From contig NC_049992.1 in the NCBI RefSeq assembly GCF_000003815.2, positions 13,711,014 through 13,775,013 of the forward strand: 64,000 nt of DNA, written 5' to 3'. Shown here one piece after another: positions 1 through 10,200 of the stretch. Source of the DNA: Branchiostoma floridae (taxonomy: Eukaryota > Chordata > Leptocardii > Amphioxiformes > Branchiostomatidae). Each line of letters opens with the position of its first letter. The first letter of the stretch is position 1. Below the pieces are notes generated by a model. The model was not told the origin of the DNA and ran no database searches. It worked only from the letters and a program-made list of their open reading frames with translations. Both the position numbers and the translations under genes were made by a program.

Positions 1-526
1 TAGCTGACGCGACTGAAGTCAGGCTTGCTGCCTTGATTTTCCAATTTGAGATGCTCAATTTCTATCTTTATCTTGCTCTGCAAAAACTCCATAAGTTCTG
101 TGACTCTGTTAAGTGTTTCGCTGTTCTGTGCTGCAATGCATAGCTTCTGAAAGGTAATGTAAAAAAACAGAGATATGAGCTTTGTGCATATCATATTTCC
201 ATTGCTATCAAAACTATTCATCAGGCGAGCAGTTATATGTAACGTGCCGACTGTGTGTTAATATTGTGCTATCTACTACTGGGCCTCGAAACCGTATGTA
301 TTCTAGCAGTTCAAAATGGTACGAATGGTACCTTATCTCCCATGAATGCACGATGCCCTCCATCACGTGTGGCCACACGGTTGCAGATACACTTTCCTTT
401 GTTAAACCAAATATTCACTACTTTTGTAGTTATAAACCACATTAGTGCCCCTGCCAAAAAGCTGATCAGTGCAAGACTAGCATGCCACCAGCCACATACA
501 AGCGGAAAACAATGCGAAAAGTCCAT
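1..526 (-). CDS. Single-pass membrane protein with coiled-coil-like stalk, partial (runs off left edge)
   Basis: Two minus-strand exons are seen: 526-332 and 146-1, the second cut by the window edge. Exon 1 encodes a short N-terminus, one hydrophobic stretch (about residues 15-35, core SLALISFLAGALMWFITT) and a basic region. It ends at an AAG|GTACCA donor in phase 0. The next acceptor (tacctttcag) opens a frame with no stop up to position 1, in the matching phase; both other frames of that exon contain stops. The second exon is rich in Leu, Lys, Glu and Ile in a coiled-coil-like pattern. The start at 526 has a strong context (A at -3, G at +4); an upstream in-frame ATG at 625 has a weak one. 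The layout fits a type II membrane protein with a stalk, but the extracellular domain is outside the window and the family is not recognised. Confidence 0.5.
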
Positions 527-625
527 TTTAGAAGGCAATACGTTTCTGTATTCCGTCTCTTCGGATAGGATATAAGTCAGTGCTGAGGTGTGAGTTAAAG
601 AGCAGTGCAACTTCTTAAGAAGCAT

Positions 626-877
626 AGAAGAGAGGGAGAAAACTTCCTATTCACATGTGCAGGCGTACTGTACACTGTATACCCTAGAAACCCATGATTG
701 ACCTTTGCCTGACATATGATACGGCCGTCTATTGGCTATCTATCCCCTTTTGTGATTGGCTGAAAGTCACTTCTTGAATCTACCTAGGTTGCTCATATGA
801 CTTACGTGCAGAAGTTCTGAAGATCAGAGTCACAGAGTGTTCGTACATTCTAGCACTGTCCCCTCATTCCATAAAGA
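626..877. promoter_or_regulatory. Putative bidirectional promoter with two inverted CCAAT boxes
   Basis: This spacer separates a minus-strand membrane-protein gene from a plus-strand GTPase gene in head-to-head orientation. ATTGG (inverted CCAAT) occurs at 731-735 and 755-759, 24 bp apart. No convincing TATA box is visible. CCAAT pairs are typical NF-Y sites; their use here is inferred. Confidence 0.35.
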
Positions 878-2175
878 ATGGCCACTTCTACTCCTGCTCA
901 GAACGTACCGACAGTATCAGACCTGCGAGCGGATGTTCGCAAGCTTCTCCAAAATAGAGATAAAGAGTTTAATGTTCTAGTTGTTGGTCGCGCTGGGTCA
1001 TGTAAATCAACGCTGATAAACTCCATGAACATGGCCCTTGCAGAGAGATGGAGCGAGCTGGCCGAATTTGGAATGGGAGATAGCAATAACACTCTGAGGC
1101 TTGACAAGATTCCAATGTTCACAGATGACTTCATGGAAAAGCCAGTCGAGAACTATAATGCAAAGGTGAACTTTTGGGACTGTGCTGGCATTGAGAATGT
1201 ATCGGATGATGCTTATGGGGAGTTTATCGGCCTCACTTTAGACGGGAAGGTTGCAGATAAGACTAGTGTTTTCGCCACTGTCAATCAAGGAAACAGGCTA
1301 ACGACAGTCAGAGAACTCCGGGAGAAATTCGACACAGCAGTCGAAGAAAACAGGTTTCACAGGCTCCTGCTCCTTTGTGCAGCCGACGAGACGGCCTCGG
1401 AGAATTTGCTGACTTTGATTAACACGACAACTTCTGCTCACAGGAACAAGGGAAGAAGTAAGTTTTACCTGTATACAAATATTGTATAGCCAAAGCCTAC
1501 GTCAAAATGCCGACCCAAGCCTACGTCAATATGCCGATATCGATGTACAAAATGTTGTACAAAATGTTTTTCTTTTATGAAACTTAACACCGGTCATGAT
1601 GCATAGTGATACATAATCCAAAATACGTAACCATGTACTCGACAGCCACATGTCGATAGATATCTGTTCAAGTTGGTATGGCGATATGAAATATGTGTTT
1701 TGCAAGTACTTATAAAGTATAACAAGACGTTCTTATAACAAGAGTTGCTTGCAAGATGACATTCCATTGACACGTATATTTTCCTATTACAGACATACCA
1801 GTCTTCCTTGTTATGAGTAAGGCCGACAGGATTCAGGACGACCAGCGTCAGTACAAAGAACGAAAGCAGACAGCAGAGCGTCTGCTAAACCTTGGAGGCA
1901 ACCAGCAGAGGTCAAAAGAGCTGACTCTGTATCATGTAGCCAGGGAGGGAGAGGACGGAGGGTGTGATGTAGATGCGTTTGGCAAATTTTTGCAGAACGA
2001 AGATATTGACAGAAGCCTCCTTATCTTGCTCATAAGTCTTCTTGATCGAGCCTATGACAGGGGTCTGTCGTACAATGAAAACACTGAAATCGAACCCGAG
2101 GTTGAACCTGAGCCGGCCCCAGAACCAAGTGGACTCATCAGCGGGGTTGCTAGACTTTTTCAATTGAGATCATAG
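878..2175 (+). CDS. IFI44-like P-loop GTPase
   Basis: Two exons, 878-1457 and 1793-2175, joined in phase 1 across a donor GTAAGT and an acceptor ctattacag, give 320 aa. The reading frame runs past the donor to a stop at 1489, but only the spliced product carries the full G motifs. G1 is GRAGSCKS (residues 37-44), G3 is WDCAG (100-104) and G4 is SKAD (202-205), which lies in exon 2 directly after a beta strand. This order is that of the dynamin-like/septin-like GTPases grouped with interferon-induced protein 44. The C-terminus is an acidic, proline-rich stretch (EPEVEPEPAPEP) followed by a hydrophobic tail. The G1 loop has Cys42 where the family has Gly, so nucleotide binding may be altered. 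The start has a good context (A at -3, G at +4). The exact family name is inferred from motif order only. Confidence 0.82.
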
Positions 2176-2635
2176 ATAAAAGGTACATGACAATCAGTTC
2201 CATGATCTGATTCAATATCACAATAGGCCGATTTGTGTGTGCATCTCTCACATGCTCTCTAGATTTAGATTATAACGGTACGGTATTCAATCTTTGTGAT
2301 TGAAATTACACCTGGGTTGAACAACAGTACAATGGCCACCATGTAGCTGGATAATTCAGGCAGTCAATCAGTATTTTGCACAGTATTTTGTTTTGATTCG
2401 GCTAAGTGTAACCAGGCCTTAATGGGGGCTTGGAAAGCAGCGCTATGCCACTGAGATGGGTCACCCTGGCTGATTAAACATTGCCTTTTTCTTCTGACTA
2501 CACATTTCGATGTCCAAAATGTGCACATGGACTCACTGCTGCAAATGCTGTCCGATATAGTCAACCCGACACTTACCTCATTACTTTGTGACTGGAGGGT
2601 AACCTCCGTCGACAAAGTATTGTGAACATTTTTTT

Positions 2636-2800
2636 CGGCGAGCGTTCGAACCTATATCTCTATGTCCCGCTTACCACATTCGTATGTGGTTTGGCACGTC
2701 GCCCCCACACCGGTGTGAAATGATGCACGTTCCTTTCTATTGGCCGTAGCTGTTGTTATAATCGATGTAATAATTCAGAAATCCCGAATTTTAGAAGTTT
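2636..2800 (+). repeat. Diverged single copy of the ~255-bp tandem repeat unit
   Basis: In order along the segment, it shares GCGTTCG, CTATATCT, TGGTTTGGCA and GATGCACGT with the tandem units at 9.2-10.2 kb, with intervening divergence. This suggests the tandem array was seeded from a dispersed element. Confidence 0.5.
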
Positions 2801-3638
2801 TTGTCTTTCACTCACCGTCTGGGGAATAGATATCTTTACCATTGTTTTGTTTTAGTACTGTTTTGTAATTGCTGTTCATTTTTTAAAAATCTATTTGTAA
2901 GAATATTTGATGTTATCATTTTTTTTATTTGCCTGTTATTATAGTTTGTGGCTTGTTTTAACCGCACGCTGGAGGTGTGGGCCTTGTAAAGGATGTAGTG
3001 TCCTGTTGCCGTCACCTCTCAGTTCTGTGAATGCTAATAAATAAAAAATGATATAGATAACAACTGATAAGATCAAAATGTTGTGATTTAAAACTATTGC
3101 TATATCTAGACTCCAGTCAATACAATTTTGTAATTCTCGTAGTAAAGTAAGACCCTATTCAAATTCTGTCATTTCACATACGTATGGAAGATGTCTGAAA
3201 CTACTGTCAGAATTGGAGTTCAATAACTGTATATAATATTATTAGATGATGATGATAAGAAAATACACATGTGTGCATGTTCATTACTATTTCAGTGTAT
3301 CATTTTTACGAATATGTGGCTGTAATACTGGGGTAAGCGTATCGGTCGAATGAAAGTCAAGGTAAGAGTAATTTTTTAAATATCTAATTATGTGCACCTT
3401 GGTTTACATCACCCCCACCACACAAATCCGTCAATGAAAGCCCGAGTTATAACGATTCATCCTTCCCGACAAAAATCCCCTGCACGTCCAGAAAATGCTG
3501 CTAGAAAGCAAAAAAAGCCTGTCAAAATAAAAGCTATCTACAACTTTGAGTTATGACCGTAAAAAGATTCAACGATTCCACGATGCGAAGAACGGGAAGT
3601 TTCACTAAAGTTTCCCTCATTGACTATATAAATCAAAT

Positions 3639-3782
3639 ACTGTAAATGCATTCAAATTCGCGAGGATTTAAGTTCGCGGTAGCGGGAAAAGGACGTTTCG
3701 CGGTGGTTTTAAGCTCGCGGTGAAGCGGTCACCGCGAAAACCGCGAGCATTAAACCACCGCGAAAGTTTCTGCATTTACAGT
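3639..3782. mobile_element. MITE-like element with GC-rich internal hairpin (copy 1)
   Basis: The 144-bp element is bounded by the 12-bp inverted repeat ACTGTAAATGCA. Inside, CGCGGTGGTTTTAAGCTCGC pairs with a nearly perfect reverse complement about 15 bp later, so the centre folds into a stem. A second copy lies at 50016-50158, lacking the left terminal repeat. Confidence 0.75.
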
Positions 3783-4419
3783 GTGCATTCCTATCTCACC
3801 ACGTGCATCACATAAGCTACCCAACACCCACGCTAATTTAACAACCTAAAATTCATGCCAATCTGTCCGTCACATCTCCAGCTACGCTGAGACGTATGTC
3901 CATTAACGTTTTTAGGTATCAATAACAAGTCACGAAGGGGCCCCAAATATTTACATTTTGACGTCGCATCAAGAACTAACCACATGCCAAAAATCAACAC
4001 AATCGGGCGTGGCATTCACACCGCAAAATGTGTCAAAAACATTAACCTTCTGGCAAATTTGGTGCTGACCTGGTAAAAATATCTGTTTATGCATTGTATA
4101 GCCGGTATAACTTACCCTCGGTGCATGTAACACACCAACTCGTAGGCATTTCAATTTGCAGCCTAATATCTGTATCCGTATCTACATAGACGGTTTAGCC
4201 GCCCTTCGGCGTAACACGCCAGCTATAGTATGTAAACTGCCGTCTCTAAATGTGTTTTACTCCAACTTCTAAAATGGTCAGATGATATTCTAAATTGTGA
4301 GCTTACAACAGGCGGGGCTAAATCGCAAGGGTCTGGAGCGAGCTGCCATTCGGCGCCACTCAGGTGACCTCAATATAACAGAAATTGCCACAAATGCGGC
4401 CATGAGACTGTAGGTTTGA

Positions 4420-4683
4420 ACCGCTCACACCTGGAAGGACCCCTACTCTTTTCGATAAGTGTGGAGGGTTCTTAAACGTGCTTGAGGTGTGGCTCTCCTC
4501 AAACATGGGCCTTCATTTAACGTCCTATCCGAGGCTAGGTACTCATTTTCACCTGAGTGAAGTGAGGGAAGTCGTGTAAAGTGCCTTTCCCAAGGTCACA
4601 ACATTGGTGACACATCAGCGGTTTCGAACCCGTTACCTCTGGGGTCTGGGTCAAACACCTTGCTGATTGCGCCACAAGATGCC
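4420..4683 (-). mobile_element. tRNA-derived SINE
   Basis: Read on the minus strand from 4683, the head resembles a tRNA with an A box-like TGGCGCAATCAGC and a B box GGTTCGAAACC at the expected spacing. It is followed by a body containing CCTTGGGAAAGGCACTTTAC, a sequence I associate with deuterostome SINE bodies. The 3' boundary is approximate. The length, and the lack of a closed tRNA fold, argue against a functional tRNA gene. Confidence 0.6.
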
Positions 4684-4951
4684 ACATGTTTATAGTTCTG
4701 GCACTACTGTAATGCGTTGTAAACAGTTTTTTTTCTAACCTGTAGATTGTCAGTTAGCTAGGTGATCATTCAGTTTCGTTCTTGTGGAATGTGAAAACAG
4801 ATTGTAAATTATCTAACCGGTATAGAGCATAGCGTTGTGTGTCATAGACTTTTCCCCACTACATGTTTATGATTAATTTCTTATATATTTTCGCAGATCT
4901 ACATCGTGGGCCTAAAGAGCTGCTGTGACGTGAAAGAAATAATTTTTCATC

Positions 4952-7300
4952 ATGAGTATCCTGAAAATTATTTCAGAACGTAAATTGGATGAAAGGATTT
5001 TATCTGGTTTGCAAAAACAATCCTTGACATGTTTAGAGCAAAATACTCCGACCGAGAAAACCAACTATGGTAACTACAAACAGTACAAGTTTTCGTCTAA
5101 CACACTGGAAGTGTCAGGGACTATCATATTTACATTGGAATCCTGTTCAGATAAAGAGCGTGCCTCGCTTGTGGAAGCTTTTTGTACCGATGATACACCG
5201 TACGTATCTCTGCCGATATCAATGCTTGAAGAAGAGGACAACAAAAGTCACAATACAGTTTACAGAAATGTTGACTTCTACTTTAAAGTCAATGAAATCA
5301 TCAATGGTAGGTTGTCTTTGTATGTTATTTCTATACAAGCCCTTCACATATTTTTAAGGAAATACAACTAGTAAAGAAATATTTCATACCATCACGAACT
5401 TAATTCTAAACGATGACTGACATCTCTCAGCTCTTTGGCCTTGGCAAAACGATATACGTTCAAGTACGCTTTAGGTTGATTCAATATGTCAGCACATTTT
5501 GATAAATGGCATTTGTATATATGGCAATAGAGATCGGAATTTATAATTAGGACAATCGCTGATTGTCATAGGAACAGATTGGAATCGGCATCTTTGCCAG
5601 AAACAAAGTCTGCCCTGGGACTAGGAACAGGGTAAGTAGAGTTAGGATAACCCTAGCCCTAACCTTACCTGTACTAATAGAATCACGGGTTGTCCCGATT
5701 CCAGTTAATCTAGAAGAGACTTCGATTCCAATCCATCCTAGAGAAATCTACGTATTGATTCTAGATCTGCCAATAATTTACAATAACCTAATATGTAAAG
5801 AGCTATTCAAAATTATACTTTATTCATTATTAACTGAAACAGAAAGAATAGTATGTTTCTAGACCTAACTAGTCCGAAAAATATAATTGTTTAAGTGCTT
5901 TCAGACTATAAAAAGAACCTTTTTTGAAAGTAAAAATAGTATTTATTTATTTCTTACTTGTATTCCTTCTCTTTCTAGCTACTAGAAAGTTGGTTGATAA
6001 GGTAAGTTCACTAAATTGTATAACCAATACTACATCTTAACTCTCAATAAATCTCTTTACACATACGCCCACCTCTGTTTCTGACTTCCTTCTGTAACCA
6101 ATGTCTTCCGTTTGTTGTAGAATCTGCCTTGTCAATTCAGCTTATAATTTTTCTTATAATTTTTCTTATTATTTTTCTTATTACTTCGTGCCGATTGATC
6201 TTTAATTGCTGGTTAAATCATTGTGACGTTTACCTGCAAATGTCTTTCCAGCCAAATATCTATCTTACAGCACGCAACGCCACCACTGTCAAGGAAACCA
6301 TGCGCATTGTACAGGAAGTTGTAGAAGCCGAAAACGTTGACATCAAACCATTCCAGGTGTCATCAAGAAATGACGAAGAACGTCTGAGAGAGGAACTCCT
6401 CACTCATCGACCCTGCAAAGTCATGTGCTGTGTCGACAACAGTGCGAGGAACATCATTTTCTCACCCACCGAGCCTGACGAAGCAAGCCACATTGTTGAC
6501 GCTGCTAAGGATGTTTGTGGAAAGAATGGTATTTTATGCATTACATCCTCATACTTGTTTGATTTGGTGTACTATGTGCAACAAAAACATCTAAAATAAC
6601 AACATTGAATCTATTTTGAATTTCTTCCAGCATACTTGATGCTAATAAAATGCTAATGCTTGGCCTAAGTGCCTCATGTTTTAGATAGTTGTCCGTATGT
6701 CGTTCTAGCCTATCCCCCCTCAGCCCTCGTGCTAATTGTCAATTGTGTCGTAAAAGATTTACTTACATGTCAAACATTTGGATTGTCATTTTAGCACTCA
6801 GGTGAGCATTGATTAGTAGACAATTTTATGAGAACAACATATACATGGTACATATATATCATCAAAACATATACATTAGAATATATGTATATGCATACTT
6901 AACAGAATCACTAGAATAAAGAGAGACGATAAGACTTTTTTCTATGATTTTGTTAGGAATATTTCTTCTTCTTCGTGGTCATCGTGGCGTCAGAGACGAC
7001 GAGCTCTACGACACACGGCAGTTCAACACAACATTTCTGGGACGTCAACCTAAGCTACAAGAACTGGTGGAAGCGGATCAGTTCGTTAGTACGTATAGTG
7101 ACTTGAACGGAAAACAGAAGAGAGCTGTGTTAGTATGGGTCTGTAGGCAGCCCGATAACCCATCGCCCTCTGTAAAACCCAGAAGCGACAGCATCAATCA
7201 ATGTGAACCTGCAGAAGGTGAATGTGCTGAAAATGTTCCACAGGATGAAAATTCCTCCTTTTTCTCACGCTTAGAGTCAATTAATTGCCTTTTGTCCTAA
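4952..7300 (+). CDS. Uncharacterised 332-aa protein, four exons including a 23-nt microexon
   Basis: Exons are 4952-5306, 5979-6001, 6252-6528 and 6957-7300. Phases close exactly (1, 0, 1) and every junction has a GT/AG site, so the model is strong although the family is not recognised. The 23-nt microexon contributes the end of one split codon plus TRKLVDK. The N-terminal ~118 residues are hydrophilic with predicted strand stretches. The region from residue 127 alternates hydrophobic strands (NIYLTA, CKVMCCV, GIFLLLRG) with helices, as in a Rossmann-type alpha/beta domain, and ends with AVLVWVCRQ followed by a disordered acidic tail. There is no signal peptide or membrane segment, so it is probably cytosolic. 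It lies in the same direction as the GTPase upstream, but shared function is only a guess. Confidence 0.72.
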
Positions 7301-8103
7301 CATTTTGGAAATCTTTGTAATGATCAATCTCATGTGATAAGTAACTGCTTATACACATGTGTGATGTTCTAAATATTTTCTACAGTATTCATACATGTTA
7401 GAAACATTTCTAACATCAAATACATTATTTCTGTTAGTTTCTAAACTGTTCCAATATATATATATTATTTGTTATCATATGTTGGAACATTGAAGCAATA
7501 TTGTGCAACTTGGTTAGTGGGCTGGGAAGAGGGCAATTCACACATCCCTGCCAAGTGCAGAAAATTATGTCTGTCTCACAGCTTCTCACAAAAAGAGCCA
7601 CCAGTGTCTACTAAAGAAAGTATAAAGATACAAGACCCAAACAAAAGACCCAGCTATGAGACCCCCTCAAAAATCATGACCACAGCATGACCAGAACTCG
7701 AGATATCATACCCGGAAGTTCCGCTGTAGTACCGTAATAGGCCGCAAGGGGGGCCAAAATCTAATCGTTTCCAGGTCCCATCAATACCTACCCACATACC
7801 CAATATCAATACAATCCATCCAGGGTTTTTTTAGTTATGCTGGTCTTCTACATAGACACACATACATACAAACGCTACCCAAAACATAACCTTGCCATTC
7901 TGGCGAAGCTAATAAGCACAAAAAGACCAAAACGTAAGTCTACGAAGAAAAAAAAACTATACACACATAGAAACGAAGAAATTATTGATGAAAAACAAAT
8001 TGACGAGACAGACCTCGAAGAAATGTTCAAAATGTACTTATGACTTACATTGAAGCGAACTGACTTGGAATAGCCAAGAAAACAAAGGTTTATCATTTCT
8101 AAC

Positions 8104-8430
8104 CTAATTTTCAATTTCGACATGATAGCATTTTGTTTTTATGTTTTTAAGAATCATGCCGAACGACTCACGCCGAGAGACTGTACAGTGACAAAAATTG
8201 AATTGGTTTACTCCCTTGATTTCACATCTAATATACGTAAGACGTAAAAGCATGGCTTGAACAACACACACAAATGTAAGACAATTCCTTGGTCGCTCGT
8301 AAAAGTTGCTGACATTTGACTTTTTGATCGAGCTGAGAGCACGCTGAGGCCGCCGGAGAGATTTCATCAGATCTGGAGCAGATTTTTCTATGGTCGCGGC
8401 ACTCTTACGGCGCGGTGCACGTGACAAATT
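8104..8430 (-). CDS. Possible terminal exon of an unidentified minus-strand gene
   Basis: An acceptor-like ctttgcaatgtag precedes a 109-codon open frame; both other frames stop within 50 bases. The first ~45 residues are basic and Ser/Pro-rich (APRRKSAATIEKSAPDL), and the DNA there is more CpG-rich than its surroundings. The rest looks non-coding, so the real exon may be shorter. No ATG lies near the 5' end and no upstream exon was found. Confidence 0.2.
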   Translation of the reverse strand, partial: NLSRAPRRKSAATIEKSAPDLMKSLRRPQRALSSIKKSNVSNFYERPRNCLTFVCVVQAMLLRLTYIRCEIKGVNQFNFCHCTVSRRESFGMILKNIKTKCYHVEIEN

Positions 8431-8580
8431 CTACATTGCAAAGTCAACGGAACAAGAACGTTAGATAAATTTTATTTCTGGTCCTGCCCGAAATTTGTTA
8501 GTGTTGGTCTCAAAAATGAATAATTACATAATGGTTGTACAACTCATAATATTATCTTTCCGAACGCTGTGCGTCTTTGC

Positions 8581-8910
8581 AAGGTGAGTAAGGTCGGCTC
8601 GTTTGGTATGTTCCCAGTGGTAGAACAATGAAATGGTACATGAGTGACACATCTGTACACATTCATTACCAGATGTCAACACTGCCATCTCATTTTCGAG
8701 ATATTTCGGCACGAATGAGATATTTCTGCACGAATATAGTCTGTAGGTCGGCTAAAGTACAAACAAATCATTTGAGGAAATCAAAGTCCATTTGTGAACT
8801 GCCTCTAACAGGCTACATGAGGGGGGAGGGAAGGGGGGGGGGGGTGAGTAAGGTCAGCCTGTTTGTTTGTTATTCCCAGCTTAGCAGCACAATGGAAGAA
8901 TACATCAAAC
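8581..8910 (+). repeat. Local direct duplication of a GTGAGTAAGGTC-containing segment
   Basis: GGTGAGTAAGGTC, a GTTTG-rich middle, TTCCCAG, AGCAC/AGAAC and AATG recur in the same order at 8581-8650 and 8841-8910. Between them GAGATATTTC-GCACGAAT is itself duplicated near 8699 and 8717. The donor-like and acceptor-like ends are too close to be an intron. Confidence 0.5.
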
Positions 8911-9227
8911 TCAATGACAGCTTTGTACTTAACACATATCAACGAAAATCAACGAAAATCAACATTGATGCAGTGGCGTGTTTATACATTCACAAATCAC
9001 CATGCAACCATCGTTAAGGCTGTCTGATCGCGGACGTGGCGTGTAGGCCAGATGAAAGCGTAGTGGGATGTTTTGATGGTGCCATCGTGATTAGGACCCA
9101 ATAGGGAATTAGATGTACTCAAAAAGATGGATACAGATGTAACAAATCGTGACCTTGCTATATCCTAAATTGTGTAACTTTACACGTTAGTCTGTGACCA
9201 GAACCTCTGGTCGACAGACTTTTAGTT

Positions 9228-10200
9228 TTGTCAGGTTTTCGCGCGTTCGCAGCTGTATCTATATGTTCCCATTGTCTGAATTCTATATGGTTTGGCAGGT
9301 CCTCTGTACTGAGGTTGACGATGATGCACGTGATTTTTTTTTGCGGTAGGTGGTTTTATTATGGATGTTATAAAAATAGCACCCCTACAATTTGTTCGTC
9401 TTATGGTGTTTTGGCCCAGATCCTCTGCATGTGGGTCATGATGTAATCGGATATTGTCAAACAGATGCGTGGTTTTATCTGATCGTCAAAGTTATTCGCG
9501 TTCGCATCTGTATTTGCATGTTCCCGTTGTTGCATACTTACGTTGTTTGGCAGGTCCTCTGTACTGAGGTTGACGATGATGCACGTGGGGCTTTTTGGCG
9601 GCAGGTGGTTTTATTATGGATGTTATAAAAATAACACCCCTACAAAATGTTCGTCTTCCGGTGTATTGGTCTAGATCCCCTGTATATGGGTCATGAGGTA
9701 ATTGATATTGTCAAGCAGATACGTGTTTTTATCTGATCGTCAAAGTTAATTCGCGTTCGCACCTGTAACTGTATGTTCCCGTTGCCGCATACGTACGTTG
9801 TTTGGCAGGTCCTCTGCACTGAGGTTGATAATGATGCACGTTGTTTTTTTTTCGCGGCTGCTGGTTTTATTATGGATGTATAAAAATATCACCCCTACAA
9901 TTTGTTCGTCTTACGGTGTTTTGGTCCAGGGCCGCTTTGTGTGAGCCTTGCCAGAATTAGATATTGCAAGCAGATGCGTGATTTTATCTGATCGTCAAAG
10001 TTATTCGCGTTCGCATCTGTAACTGTATGTTCCCGTTGTCGCATAAGTACGTTGTTTGGCAAGTCCTCTGCACTGAGGTTGACGATAATGCACGTTGTTT
10101 TTTTTCGCGGCAGTTGGTTTTATTATGGATGTATAAAAATATCACCTCTACAGTTTGTTCGTCTTGCGCGTACGGTGTTTTGGTCCAGGGCCGCTTTGAC
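9228..10200 (+). repeat. Tandem array, about four copies of a ~255-bp unit
   Basis: The landmark GCGTTCGCA followed by CTGTA recurs at about 9241, 9495, 9748 and 10005. Each unit carries TTTGGCAGGTCCTCTG (TTTGGCAAGTCC in the last), GATGCACGT, a poly-T run, GGTTTTATTATGGATGT, ATCACCCCTACA-like sequence and TTCGTCTT. Short open frames in the array are by-products of the repeat. Confidence 0.85.

Larger units (their letters stand above)
2176..4951. other. Intergenic region rich in repeats
   Basis: No convincing coding exon was found. A possible AATAAA for the upstream GTPase lies at 3036. The stretch contains a diverged copy of the 9-kb tandem unit (2636-2800), a GC-rich hairpin MITE (3639-3782) and a tRNA-derived SINE (4420-4683). 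An acceptor-like tatattttcgcag at 4884-4896 just before the next gene suggests that its 5' UTR is spliced. Confidence 0.5.
7301..9227. other. Intergenic region
   Basis: Mostly low-information AT-rich sequence. It contains a weak exon candidate on the minus strand (8104-8430), a local duplication (8581-8650 and 8841-8910) and a G-rich run near 8820-8844. No other supported gene. Confidence 0.4.

Noticed and set aside
1458-1489. GTPase frame continuing past the exon 1 donor
   Set aside because: Stops after ten codons and lacks the G4 motif, which the spliced exon supplies in phase.
5641-5670. Telomere-like CCCTAGCCCTAACC words
   Set aside because: Only two degenerate units inside an imperfect inverted repeat; not an interstitial telomere.
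7837-8043. 68-codon Lys-rich open frame
   Set aside because: AT-rich composition, no splice context, and a minus-strand open frame of similar length overlaps it; probably chance.
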